Below, one piece after another: positions 51,077-59,996 of a stretch of DNA of 64,000 nt. Every line of letters begins with the position of its first letter. The first letter of the stretch is position 1. Source of the stretch: Erythrobacter rubeus (lineage in GTDB: Bacteria; Pseudomonadota; Alphaproteobacteria; Sphingomonadales; Sphingomonadaceae); contig NZ_JACXLC010000001.1 in the NCBI RefSeq assembly GCF_014705715.1, positions 2,970,429 to 3,034,428 on the forward strand. Direction: 5' to 3'. The notes under the pieces are model-generated. The model did not search any database and was not told the origin of the DNA. It saw nothing but the letters and a program-made list of their open reading frames with translations. The position numbers and the translations under genes were made by a program.

Positions 51077-51102
51077 GCGTCGGGGAACGAAAGAGCCGAC
51101 GC
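51077..51102 (-). promoter_or_regulatory. hairpin in the leader of the second hsp20 gene
   Basis: GCGTCGG (51077-51083) pairs with CCGACGC (51096-51102). The stem lies 39 bases upstream of the ATG, after a candidate heat-shock promoter. Confidence 0.45.
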
Positions 51103-51144
51103 CCTCTGTCCAACCGGACCCGGAATTGGCGCCCGGCATATTCG

Positions 51145-51172
51145 ATCTAGTTTGGCCGAAAGCGGTTTCAAG
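51145..51172 (-). promoter_or_regulatory. candidate RpoH (heat-shock) promoter
   Basis: Read on the minus strand: CTTGAAA (51166-51172) as a perfect -35 element, then 15 bases, then CTAGAT (51145-51150) as a weaker -10. It is 107 bases upstream of the hsp20 start and would serve the hsp20-yfdX-hdeD-hsp20 group. Confidence 0.45.
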
Positions 51173-51352
51173 AGGGTATTTCGCAAAAAATTACCTTCAT
51201 GATTTCAGACTTGTACGAGGAATCTCCGATCATTCGCGTCGAGCGATACGGCACACGAATTTTCAGAATGAGAGATATTGAACCGGTCACCGGGCTTCCT
51301 AAATCTCAAACAGGAATTCTTGGTATGTTCCACTTTGGTTGGAGGATGAACA

Positions 51353-52219
51353 GTGAACTACATGAAGACATTTCTTCTGCTCGCTGCCCTGACCGCGTTG
51401 TTCATGGGCACCGGCTACATGATCGGCGGCACGGGCGGCGCTTTGATCGCGCTCGCTATCGCAGCCGCAATGAATGTCGTGACATACTGGAAGGCCGACA
51501 GGATCGTGCTGTCGATGCACGGCGCACGGGAAGTCACGGCGAGGTCCTCACCGGACTTCTACAGCATCGTTGCCGTGCTAGCGCAGCGCGCCGGCCTTCC
51601 CATGCCGAAAGTCTATGTGATCGATAGTCCGCATCCGAACGCGTTCGCGACGGGGCGTAATCCGGAAAACGCAGCCGTCGCGGCCACGACTGGTTTGCTC
51701 GATATGCTCTCACGCGACGAGGTTGCAGCGGTCATGGCGCACGAATTGGGTCATATCCGCAACCGCGACACGCTTATAATGACGATGGTGGCGACAATTG
51801 CGGGTGCGATTTCGATGCTCGCCAATTTCGGCATGTTTTTCTCGAGCGATAGCCGGAATAATCCACTGGCTCTGATCGGCGCGGTTCTGCTCGCACCCTT
51901 CGCGGCGATGATCGTACAGATGGCGATCAGCCGGACTCGTGAGTTCGGTGCGGACAAGGCGGGAGCCGAAATCTGCGGCGATCCCGATGCGCTCGCTTCG
52001 GCTTTGCGGAAGATATCGCAGGCTGCACAGCGCATTCCGAACCAGGTCGCCGAGCGCAACCCTGCTGCGGCGCAGCTCTACATCGTACCGACGAACGTGG
52101 GCGAGCTGTTCTCGACCCATCCAGCCACCAACCGAAGGATTGCGGCGCTGAAACAGATGAAGCAGCTACCGCAGTCGCGCAGGCGGTTGTCGGGGCCGAG
52201 AACGCCGCAGTTTGGCTGA
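51353..52219 (+). CDS. htpX: membrane zinc metalloprotease HtpX
   Basis: Inner-membrane quality-control protease of 288 residues of the M48 family. Two N-terminal helices ([38 protein letters not shown]), the zinc site HELGH (His130, Glu131, His134) and two later helices ([39 protein letters not shown]) are visible, with the third zinc ligand expected in [10 protein letters not shown]. It starts with GTG; GGAGG is about nine bases upstream. It diverges from the small heat-shock gene and belongs functionally to the same stress block. Confidence 0.95.
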   Translation: MNYMKTFLLLAALTALFMGTGYMIGGTGGALIALAIAAAMNVVTYWKADRIVLSMHGAREVTARSSPDFYSIVAVLAQRAGLPMPKVYVIDSPHPNAFATGRNPENAAVAATTGLLDMLSRDEVAAVMAHELGHIRNRDTLIMTMVATIAGAISMLANFGMFFSSDSRNNPLALIGAVLLAPFAAMIVQMAISRTREFGADKAGAEICGDPDALASALRKISQAAQRIPNQVAERNPAAAQLYIVPTNVGELFSTHPATNRRIAALKQMKQLPQSRRRLSGPRTPQFG

Positions 52220-52349
52220 ATTGGTGAGAGCCGGGCAGGTATTTCATTAAGGACAGCACGTGAAGGCAAGATCTGCCCGGTCATTTAACTTAACACTGGT
52301 CGCCGCATCCCAGTCGCGGCGCGCGACACGACTGAAAGGAGGAAAAACC

Positions 52350-52598
52350 ATGTCGCGGTCAATTGCAAGCTATCTCGATCCCTTCAATGTAGCCGGACAC
52401 CCTTCGCTGGAACCCGAGGTGAAACGCGCGATCCTCGCATCTTGGGCATTCGATAAAAACGCGGTCGAAAATCAGCCCGCAATGCGGCATCCGCCCGATT
52501 TGGATAAGCCGGTTTCGATCGACGATATTCTCGATGCAATGCGCACGCTCGATCGGCAGCGTGATAGCCCGCGACAATCAGGCCGAATGTCAGACTGA
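52350..52598 (+). CDS. small hypothetical protein
   Basis: Protein of 82 residues (MSRSIASYLDPFNVAGHPSL...). Charged, with helical segments EVKRAILASWAFDKNAVENQ and SIDDILDAMRTLDRQRDS. AAAGGAGGAAAAACC precedes the ATG, the same strong type of ribosome binding site as in the neighbouring stress genes. It lies 130 bases after htpX in the same direction and may be part of that block. Family not recognised. Confidence 0.6.
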   Translation: MSRSIASYLDPFNVAGHPSLEPEVKRAILASWAFDKNAVENQPAMRHPPDLDKPVSIDDILDAMRTLDRQRDSPRQSGRMSD

Positions 52599-52627
52599 GA
52601 CAACATCCGATTGGCCATCTTGCTCAC

Positions 52628-52730
52628 GGTCCGCTTTCCGCCACAAAAGCGGACCGTTACATCACCAACCAATCCGGCTAAATCGCGTGGGCTGCGTTTG
52701 GGCCGATTGCGGAAGGTCCGCTTTCGGTCA
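52628..52730. repeat. two copies of the dispersed GTCCGCTTT element
   Basis: GGTCCGCTTTCCGCCACAAA continuing AGCGGACC (52628-52655) is an inverted repeat with arms GGTCCGCTTT and AAAGCGGACC allowing one mismatch in the tip. GGTCCGCTTTCGGTCA follows at 52715-52730. They mark the boundary between the stress block and the defence island. Confidence 0.7.
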
Positions 52731-52891
52731 AGCGCGCCAGGGAAGCTGAACTTCCACGAGAGTGTTTTGGCATGATACAATCTGCAGACACACTCACTGG
52801 CGTTGATAGATTTCCCCAAGCGATCTCTTCACAATCTTGACAGGATGACTGCGACTCACCTACCTCACGTAAGACACGTGAGGAATATGAG

Positions 52892-53464
52892 ATGAAGCTT
52901 TCAATCCGCGATATCACCGGCAGCAGTATTCTTGCTGGTGCGCCCAGCGGCCGCAGTCTTTTCGCACATCTAATTGATGCGCTTCCCAAGGGCACTGATT
53001 CTCCGCGAGCAATTTTCTTGGACTTCGACGGAATTGAGGTCGCAACCGCCAGCTATTTGCGCGAGTCTGTTTTGGAATTTCGCGACTATACGCGTGGTCG
53101 TAAGACTCCGTTCTATCCGGTTATAGCCAATGCCTCGCCCAACGTGATTGATGAGTTGATCGAGCTCGTCCAGCCGCGCGCCGATGTGCTCTTGTCTTGT
53201 AAGCTCGATGAAGAGGGCAAGATACTTAGGACTCAGCTCATAGGCGTGCTTGAGCCGATGCAGAGGGTTACGTTGGAATTGCTAAACAACTTAGGTGAGG
53301 CAAGCGCTTCACAACTTCGCGATGTGGGCTCGGACGATATCAAAACGACTGCATGGAACAATCGCCTTGCGGCCCTATGCAACCTCGGACTCATCGCCGA
53401 GAATAGCATGGGCCGCACCAAGCTTTATCGCCCCCTTTTGAGCGGAGGAAACCATGGGTACTGA
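52892..53464 (+). CDS. STAS-like (DUF4325-type) protein with C-terminal winged helix
   Basis: Protein of 190 residues. Residues 1-115 resemble the STAS-like DUF4325 domain: after KLSIRDITGSSILAGAPSGR comes the strand-helix FLDFDGIEVATASYLRESVL (about 42-61), in the place where anti-sigma antagonists carry their switch residue. Residues 123-185 look like a winged helix (VTLELLNNLGEASASQLRDV, NRLAALCNLGLIAENSMGRT). It is the first gene of a tight four-gene operon with a GHKL ATPase, which suggests a SpoIIAA/SpoIIAB-like partner switch. The second gene starts inside its last codons. Confidence 0.65.
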   Translation: MKLSIRDITGSSILAGAPSGRSLFAHLIDALPKGTDSPRAIFLDFDGIEVATASYLRESVLEFRDYTRGRKTPFYPVIANASPNVIDELIELVQPRADVLLSCKLDEEGKILRTQLIGVLEPMQRVTLELLNNLGEASASQLRDVGSDDIKTTAWNNRLAALCNLGLIAENSMGRTKLYRPLLSGGNHGY

Positions 53465-53801
53465 GTTTCTGGCTAAGACTAAGCGTGCGTTCAAGAAAAG
53501 CTGGGACAAATCGGCAGAGCTTGCGAACACTCCCGACCTCTTCCGCAAGGAGGTCGAGACGACCTCAACCTGCTTCGAGGCAGAGACACTCGAAGGCGTT
53601 AATCCAGATATCGGTGACGAATTCTGCGTTCGCATTGAGGACGGGAAACTGATTGGGCGCGATGGACTGACGCCAACCATTCGTCTCAGCAATCCTACTC
53701 CCGCGACCCGGGCAGCGATCGAAAGCGCCGGCGGGGTGGCGACCGCCAAGGTCATCAACCTCGATGCCATCAGCGGCGTTGTCGAAGTCTCGATCAGCTA
53801 G
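53454..53801 (+). CDS. small protein of the STAS/GHKL operon
   Basis: Protein of 115 residues (MGTEFLAKTKRAFKKSWDKS...). The N-terminal 30 residues are basic and helical; the rest is beta-rich (IGDEFCVRIEDGKLIGRDGL, AAIESAGGVATAKVINLDAI). GGAGG lies about ten bases before the ATG, which overlaps the STAS gene by 11 bases. No family recognised. The tight overlap implies that the product works with the three neighbouring proteins. Confidence 0.6.
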   Translation: MGTEFLAKTKRAFKKSWDKSAELANTPDLFRKEVETTSTCFEAETLEGVNPDIGDEFCVRIEDGKLIGRDGLTPTIRLSNPTPATRAAIESAGGVATAKVINLDAISGVVEVSIS

Positions 53802-53808
53802 ACTGACG

Positions 53809-54897
53809 ATGACCAAGAAGTCCGCCCACCGCAGCTACTGGTACCAGAGCGATGCACCTATCTCTATCGGATGCGCAGGGTGTCCCGAGCGCAGCGAGTG
53901 CGGTGGCCAGAAGGTATTGGTGGGCGGCTTTGATTGTCTCGATAACTGTTGCCATAGTCCGGAATCTTGCGACACCGTGTGCCCCAATGGATCTGATTTC
54001 GTGTCCCGACTACGCGAAGTCGGCGGCCTGGGACTTTATGGCCCGCATGCTTCCCCACTTCCTTTAGATCTGCCTCGATATGCTCCGGTCCTCTACAACA
54101 GCACCGGGCGGACTGTCCCATTCGACGCGCCAGCAGTCGTGATCAAGCTCTATGCGCTGATATCGCGCTCTGGAGGACCTCGATTTCTAAGTCGCCATGA
54201 GCTGTGCGAAGCTTTTCAGATTAAGCTCGAAACACCGATCATCCTAACAGGTGTAGCCCGCGATACCGAAGTTGAGAAATGGTGGGGTCTGGAAGCGGGC
54301 GGTCGTCGAGTCATGCTCGAGAATTTTCGCGATCTCGGCATCGAAATGATCACCACTCCAAATTTCAGTCTCATGCTCGATCGTCCGCGCTGGGATGATT
54401 TGCACGCCATGAAGCGAATTCTCATTGCACATCATGAGTTCATCGCGGCCGGACAACCAGCTGCGCTACACGTAAACTCTCGTTGCGACCGGGATTTCGA
54501 GCGCTGGGCGGATTATGTGGCTGCACATGATGAGGTTACACATCTCGCATATGAGTTTGCGACCGGTCCTCGGCATCCCGAACGGATGATCTATCATGCA
54601 AACGGTCTTTGCCGGATCGCACGTCGAGCCAATAGACGCATGGGGCTAGTAATCCGTGGAGGCTCAAGTCTCGCCCCCAGTTTAGCTGAACACTTCGACG
54701 TTACCATTGCAGACACTTCGCTCTACGAAAAATCACAACATCGCCGGGTGTGCCACTTAGACGAAGCTGGACACCGCAAGTGGCGGTTTCGTCAGACGCC
54801 AGCTGGGGCACCGATCGACGAAATTTTTGCTGAAAATCTCGGCATTTCCCTAAGCTGGGCTCGCGAGTTGATACCGGAACGCGTGCTCGTTGACTGA
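53809..54897 (+). CDS. Cys-rich protein of unknown function (DUF4417-like)
   Basis: Protein of 362 residues. Eight cysteines fall within residues 22-58 (C22, C25, C31, C43, C47, C48, C54, C58), a likely zinc or iron-sulfur cluster region. The rest may be a TIM-barrel-like domain with MITTPNFSLMLDRPRWDDLH, HVNSRCDRDFERWADYVAAH and RRMGLVIRGGSSLAPSLAEH, which recalls DUF4417 proteins. I chose the ATG at 53809, seven bases after the previous stop. Its stop overlaps the TTG start of the ATPase gene. Activity unknown; the fold and metal site could support catalysis. Confidence 0.6.
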   Translation: MTKKSAHRSYWYQSDAPISIGCAGCPERSECGGQKVLVGGFDCLDNCCHSPESCDTVCPNGSDFVSRLREVGGLGLYGPHASPLPLDLPRYAPVLYNSTGRTVPFDAPAVVIKLYALISRSGGPRFLSRHELCEAFQIKLETPIILTGVARDTEVEKWWGLEAGGRRVMLENFRDLGIEMITTPNFSLMLDRPRWDDLHAMKRILIAHHEFIAAGQPAALHVNSRCDRDFERWADYVAAHDEVTHLAYEFATGPRHPERMIYHANGLCRIARRANRRMGLVIRGGSSLAPSLAEHFDVTIADTSLYEKSQHRRVCHLDEAGHRKWRFRQTPAGAPIDEIFAENLGISLSWARELIPERVLVD

Positions 54898-55705
54898 CCT
54901 CTTCACTCCAAAATTCGGTTTTGCCGAGGTTGATGGCGTAGCGCGTGCGCGCGAACGTGGCATTGAACCGCGCCTCAAACCAAGCGGTTACAAGGTTGAG
55001 GAGATTGGTCCGCTAGCCGAATTCTTGCACAATGCTGAATCCGACAACCCAAGCATACCAACCTGGCTTGATGCGGATAGTCTTGACCGTTTCTTCGGAG
55101 CCCTTTCCGTATCGGGAGCGACGTCACAGAGCGCTGGATCGAGCCGAGCATGGCTGTGTGGAAGCGAGCTTTCGGACGAGGAGATGATCACCACTTTTCA
55201 GCAACGCGCACATCTTTCAGCAAAGAAGGCTGGCTTTGCATCCAACTCGCCCTTCATCGCTAGCGCTCTTGGCGAATTGATCGGTAACGTCGTTGACCAT
55301 TCCAACGCAGTGGAGACGGGTAAGGCACTTCTTCTGGCGAAGAATGGGCAAATCGAGCTAGTTGTGAGCGACCGTGGGATTGGAGCGCTTTCGAGCTTGC
55401 GCACGTGTGAATTGTTTGTGTCCCTTTCAAATGAAGGGGAAGCCCTCACCAAAATGATTGAGAAAGGTGTTTCGCGGTTTGGCGAAGCCAGCTCTCATGG
55501 TTTTGGTTTTCGGCCGATCTTTGAGAAGTTGGCCAACATGACAGGATATCTGCGTTTCCGTTCAGGCGATTATGCACTGACACTTGATGGTAGGTTTGGC
55601 GACAAGGTGAGCCTACAATTGGCGCAGAAGCCGCGTCTTCCAGGCTTCTTCGTTAACGTGGTGTGTCGGCTGGATAACAAGAGGACGGATCGTATTGCTT
55701 TATAA
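54890..55705 (+). CDS. GHKL-type ATPase (HATPase_c) of the STAS operon
   Basis: Protein of 271 residues. The Bergerat ATP-binding fold is visible: N box with Glu129 and Asn133 (ALGELIGNVVDHSNA), G1 box Asp161-x-Gly163-x-Gly165 (SDRGIGAL) and G2-like Gly204-x-Gly206 (SSHGFGFRP). There is no histidine-kinase dimerisation domain, sensor domain or membrane helix, so it is closer to anti-sigma kinases of the SpoIIAB/RsbW kind or to chaperone-like ATPases. It begins with TTG overlapping the previous stop by eight bases. It closes the four-gene operon; the Gabija-like nuclease gene begins 108 bases later. Confidence 0.7.
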   Translation: MTDLFTPKFGFAEVDGVARARERGIEPRLKPSGYKVEEIGPLAEFLHNAESDNPSIPTWLDADSLDRFFGALSVSGATSQSAGSSRAWLCGSELSDEEMITTFQQRAHLSAKKAGFASNSPFIASALGELIGNVVDHSNAVETGKALLLAKNGQIELVVSDRGIGALSSLRTCELFVSLSNEGEALTKMIEKGVSRFGEASSHGFGFRPIFEKLANMTGYLRFRSGDYALTLDGRFGDKVSLQLAQKPRLPGFFVNVVCRLDNKRTDRIAL

Positions 55706-55813
55706 AATGCATTATAGCGCCCGTAACTTCAGGAGGATTGCAACCTTGAATACTGATCTATTGCCTGGAATTTCAAGACAAGCGGAAATAATTCCGAGCC
55801 GTTAGAGCAGCAT

Positions 55814-57821
55814 ATGCATATTGAATCTGTCACTCTTGCGAACTTTCGCTGTTTCGGACCGGACCCCACCGAGGTTAGGCTGGGCCCTGAAATCACTGCC
55901 CTGATTGGATCAAATGGGGCTGGCAAAAGCGCCTTTATTGAAGCACTACGCCGTCTGTTTGGTGCAACCCGCGTGGAACGGACTCTGACGCGGTCCGATA
56001 TCTATTTCAGTCCCGAGGAGTCGCCCGACGAAGTCGGTACAAGACAAGTCATCATCGACGTTGTCTTTGCACTCCCCGAGCTTGATGAAGCCGACGAAGC
56101 TGATGCAATCCGGACTGTTCCGGAAGTTTTCCAGGTCATGACTTCGTCAGGCCCTGGCGAGCCACTGCGAGTTCGTATGCGCCTCGAAGCCGAATGGACC
56201 CATGGCGAAAGCTACACCGACGATATCGAGACTAGAGTCTATTGGGTTTCCCATCTCGACGAGGTCGAATTCGGAGAGGAAGGGGGTGCACATCTCGACA
56301 AGCAGAGGGTGCAGGCATCTGACCGTAGCAAGATCCAGCTCTTCTACGTGCCGGCAACCCGCGATAGCGGCGCGGTCACCCGTCAGGCTACGGCAAATCC
56401 TCAATAGGCTAGAGCGGAGTGGTGATTTCGGAGACGACACGGAAGCCGATATTCAGACCATCAGCCACGACTTGCAGGAGAGAGTTGATGAGCTTGATGC
56501 CGTAAAATGGATTACCGACAATCTCGAGACTAACTGGGCACGCCTCCACGAGGGCGTGCATATGCAAAAGCCGCGATTGACCGTTCTATCGCAAGAATTC
56601 ACCCAGATAATTCGTAGCCTTACCGCCAAGGTCGGCCCCGCGCCGGAAGGTCGCGAGAGAGGCATTGAGGAACTGAGTGAAGGGCAAACTTCACTCTTCT
56701 TTCTCGCACTCTCGGCGACGTTAGCCCAGCTTGAAGCCGAAATTGCCAACGGCACGCCACCAGACGGCTTCTCCGACCTCGACATATCTCCCCCAGCACT
56801 GACAATTTATGCCGTTGAGGAGCCCGAAAATCATCTGGCACCCTTCTACATATCCCGCCTCATGGCCGTACTCGCGGATCTTTGTCAGGGTGTGCAGGCT
56901 ATGGGCCTCGTCACAAGCCACTCTCCCGCGATCCTTCGGAGGGTGCCCCCCGAATCCATTAGACATTTCCGCTTGGATTCGGACGCTTGCGTCTCAAGGG
57001 TGAATACGATCGCGTTCGATGCCGAAAAGGATACCGAGAAGTTCATTCGTCAGGCAGTGCATTCACAGCCGGAAATCTACTTCGCGAAGCTTGTGATTCT
57101 AGGCGAGGGGGACAGCGAGGATATCGTTATCCCGCGCATAGCCAAGGCGTTGGGTGTTGACCTTGATCCCTCGTTTGTGTCGTTTGCCCCGTTGGGCGGA
57201 AGGCACGTCAATCACTTCTGGCGCTTGCTCAACTGCCTCAAGATTCCATTCCTAACACTTCTGGATTTTGATCTGGGGCGTCACGGCGCGGGTCCCCTGC
57301 GATTGAAATATGCCTACGATCAGTTTTCCAAGCTGGAGGATATTGAAGTCCCGGATTGGGTAAAGGGTGATCCTGATACGGCGAACTACTGGAGGACACG
57401 CAAGGAAGCCGGCATCAGACTATGGCGCAAGTGGATGACCGATCGGGGCGTCCATTATTCCTATCCGCTTGATCTTGATATGATGATGGTGAGGGCGTTC
57501 CCTGACGCCTACGAAGTCGAAGGAATGGGCGACCCCGACGATCTCGAAAAGCTCTTGGCATCGGTTTTCGGTAAAGGTGACGGAATGGAGGCCTACGAAG
57601 AAAAGGCCCCTGAAGAAGATCACCCGACTGATCTCGAACTGGCCGGGTACGACTACTGGTTCAAAAAGCGCAGTAAGCCTGCCTCGCATATAGAGGTGCT
57701 GGCGAAATTGACGGACGAGGAAATTGTGGCGAACTGCCCCGAGCCTTTGCGCCTCCTGATTGAGCAGGCCAATGAAATTCTAAATGGACCGCAACCGGAC
57801 GATCTGGACGGGTTGCTTTGA
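55814..57821 (+). pseudogene. gajA: GajA-like OLD-family ATPase/TOPRIM nuclease, frameshifted
   Basis: Anti-phage nuclease component, about 669 residues when restored. The first frame (55814-56407) has the ABC-type Walker A GSNGAGKS (residues 32-39) after ESVTLANFRCFGP, and stops shortly after FYVPATRDSGAVTRQA. The second frame continues from about 56390 with LRQILNRLERSGDFGDDTEA, the signature ELSEGQTSLFFLAL, the Walker B region IYAVEEPENHLAP and a TOPRIM domain (LGEGDSEDIVIPRIAKAL and LLDFDLGRHG). Loss of two bases near 56386-56390 (GCGC to GC in CAG-GCG-CTA-CGG) explains the break. As written, the gene is interrupted; an assembly error is possible. The helicase gene follows after one base. 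Confidence 0.75.
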
Positions 57822-57822
57822 G

Positions 57823-59709
57823 ATGGCTTTCGTTGACCCAGGTGAGTGGCAGCCGACTGACGGCATCAATCTCGAAGACGCTGCCGAGCGGGTCGTGAAA
57901 TCCCAAACCAACAAGAGCGTAATTGCGGGGCCAGGCGCAGGGAAAACGGAGCTTCTGGCCCAAAGGGCCGTATTCCTGTTGCAGACAGGGTTGTGCAAGC
58001 CGCCTCAAAGGATACTCGCCATCAGCTTCAAAAAGGATGCGGCGAAGACCCTGAAAGATCGAGTCTCCAGCCGCTGTCCGGCAGAGCAGGCCAGCCGCTT
58101 CGACTCATTTACATTCGATGCCTTTGCAAAGAGCCTTCTTGACCGCTTTCTGGCGCTCGCGCCCGACTGGTGTAGACCGCCGCGCGATTACGGAATCTAT
58201 TTTCCTAACCGCGATGAGTGGCTTGATTTCCTGAATGGACTTGAACCACCCGCCGAACTCGGCGGCAAAGCGGCCGCACAAGCCCTGAGGCTCAACCGGA
58301 TCGAAAACTGGGGGCCACTACCGCTAGAGTTCGGTGCGCCCGCAGACATGAAAGCGTGGGTCGCAGCAGAATGGTGGGAACACTGCCTAAGTATGCCGCA
58401 GGCGCGGATAACATTTTCAATGATCAATCGGCTTGCCGATGCAATTCTGACCCATAATCCGGGCGTTTCAATGGCCTTGAGGTTCACATACTCGCACGTT
58501 TTTCTCGACGAGTTCCAGGATACAACGAAGCCGCAGTATCGCCTTACAGGACGCGCCTTTCATGGCTCCAACGCCGTCATGACTGCTGTAGGTGATACGA
58601 AGCAGCGCATCATGACTTGGGCAGGGGCCGAGTCCGAGATTTTTGACTGGTTTGAAGAACATTTCGATGCAGAGCGCGAATTACTTCAAATGAACCATCG
58701 CTCGAACGCACGCATCGTTCAGATCATAAATGACCTCGTGACAGAGATCGAGCCGGACGCGGTCCAAACGATCTGTGCCAGAGCCGATGATGATGTGCCG
58801 GACGACGCTTCGGAATTCTGGGTATTCGATACCGATGATGAGGAATCTGCCAAGATCGCCGATTTCATCGAGGATGAAATTGCCAATGGTCGCCGCCCCG
58901 ACGATTTTGCCCTCCTTGTGCGCGTGCGGGCGAATGACGCCGAAGACAGGCTCCAGCCATTCTTCGTCGAACGGGACATACGACTGCGTAACGAAGCGCG
59001 ATCAATCGCGGGAACAGCCATCCAGGAGCTACTAGCCGACGAGGTGGTCAACCTCGTTCTGGGCTTCATCCGCCTTGCGCTCGGTGTTCGCGGGCAGGAA
59101 ATCTATCGACCTGTGCAGGAAATCATCGGCGCCATACTCGGCACTGACTTTGAAAGTCCCCGCGATGTGAAACGGCTGGATGAACGGAACCGCCAGATCG
59201 TGATGTTCGTAAAGCAGCACACTGACACACCGCCGGCCGATACCGACATGGAAGCACTAGTAAATGGCGTGATTGAGGCCATTGAGGAACGTCCCTTACG
59301 CCGGGTATTCCGGCAATACGAGGATGACCGCTATTTCCGGCAGCTACTCACTTCTCTGTCCGAATTTATGACCGAATGCGCTGCCGAGGCGGATGATTGG
59401 GAGACCTTGATCAACGCCGTGGAGGGCAAAGGGCAAGTGCGGCTAATGACAGTCCACAAGAGCAAGGGGCTCGAATATCACACTGTAATCTTTGTTGGCC
59501 TGCATCAGGAGGCTTTCTGGTCCTATCAACGGAATCAGGAGGAAGAGACAAACGCCTTCTTCGTTGCGCTCTCGCGCGCCCGTGAGCGAGTCTACTTCAC
59601 GCAGTCGCGGGAAAGCGGCGCAACAGCTCGCATCAAAAGATTGATCGAGCTTCTGGAAAGCGCGGATGTTCCTGTGGTTGAGTTCGCAGAAGGCGGTGAT
59701 CCAAGCTAG
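57823..59709 (+). CDS. gajB: GajB-like UvrD/Rep-family helicase
   Basis: Superfamily 1A helicase of 628 residues. Motifs in order: Walker A AGPGAGKTELLAQRAVFLL (about 35-53), motif II FLDEFQDTTKPQYRL, motif III-like VGDTKQRIMTWAGA, motif IV region QMNHRSNARIVQIIN, motif V LMTVHKSKGLEYHTVIFVG and motif VI FFVALSRARERVYFTQS. In Gabija, GajB senses DNA ends and activates GajA. It is longer than the usual 500 or so residues. The ATG at 57823 comes one base after the GajA stop; an earlier start at 57784 would overlap it. Another possible label is a class 2 OLD-associated helicase, which is the same group. Confidence 0.85.
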   Translation: MAFVDPGEWQPTDGINLEDAAERVVKSQTNKSVIAGPGAGKTELLAQRAVFLLQTGLCKPPQRILAISFKKDAAKTLKDRVSSRCPAEQASRFDSFTFDAFAKSLLDRFLALAPDWCRPPRDYGIYFPNRDEWLDFLNGLEPPAELGGKAAAQALRLNRIENWGPLPLEFGAPADMKAWVAAEWWEHCLSMPQARITFSMINRLADAILTHNPGVSMALRFTYSHVFLDEFQDTTKPQYRLTGRAFHGSNAVMTAVGDTKQRIMTWAGAESEIFDWFEEHFDAERELLQMNHRSNARIVQIINDLVTEIEPDAVQTICARADDDVPDDASEFWVFDTDDEESAKIADFIEDEIANGRRPDDFALLVRVRANDAEDRLQPFFVERDIRLRNEARSIAGTAIQELLADEVVNLVLGFIRLALGVRGQEIYRPVQEIIGAILGTDFESPRDVKRLDERNRQIVMFVKQHTDTPPADTDMEALVNGVIEAIEERPLRRVFRQYEDDRYFRQLLTSLSEFMTECAAEADDWETLINAVEGKGQVRLMTVHKSKGLEYHTVIFVGLHQEAFWSYQRNQEEETNAFFVALSRARERVYFTQSRESGATARIKRLIELLESADVPVVEFAEGGDPS

Positions 59710-59996
59710 AAGCCCTATGTCTGGTTTCTGGAGATCAGAAGTCCTATGTCTACGTCCTATATTGGGGCGCAAAGCTGCCTTCTCCCCCTAATACTAGCAA
59801 GTGGGTCGTGAGCGGCGTTGCAGAAAAGTGGTAGACAGCGGCCAGTCTTTAATTCCCACTAGGCAGTCTTTGTCTGTTGTGTGGGCGTCAGGGTATCGGT
59901 CACCGATACTTTTAGAAAAGTCTAGTGGTATCAATTGACTAAGTCTGGCTTGCGCTTGCGATCCTCATTGTCTCTTCACCACTTTCAATACGCGCT
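59710..59996. other. intergenic stretch with short direct repeat
   Basis: No gene is seen in about 290 bases. AGAAGCCCTATGTCT (59708-59722) and AGAAGTCCTATGTCT (59737-59751) form a near-identical direct repeat just after the helicase stop. This marks the end of the defence unit. Confidence 0.4.
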
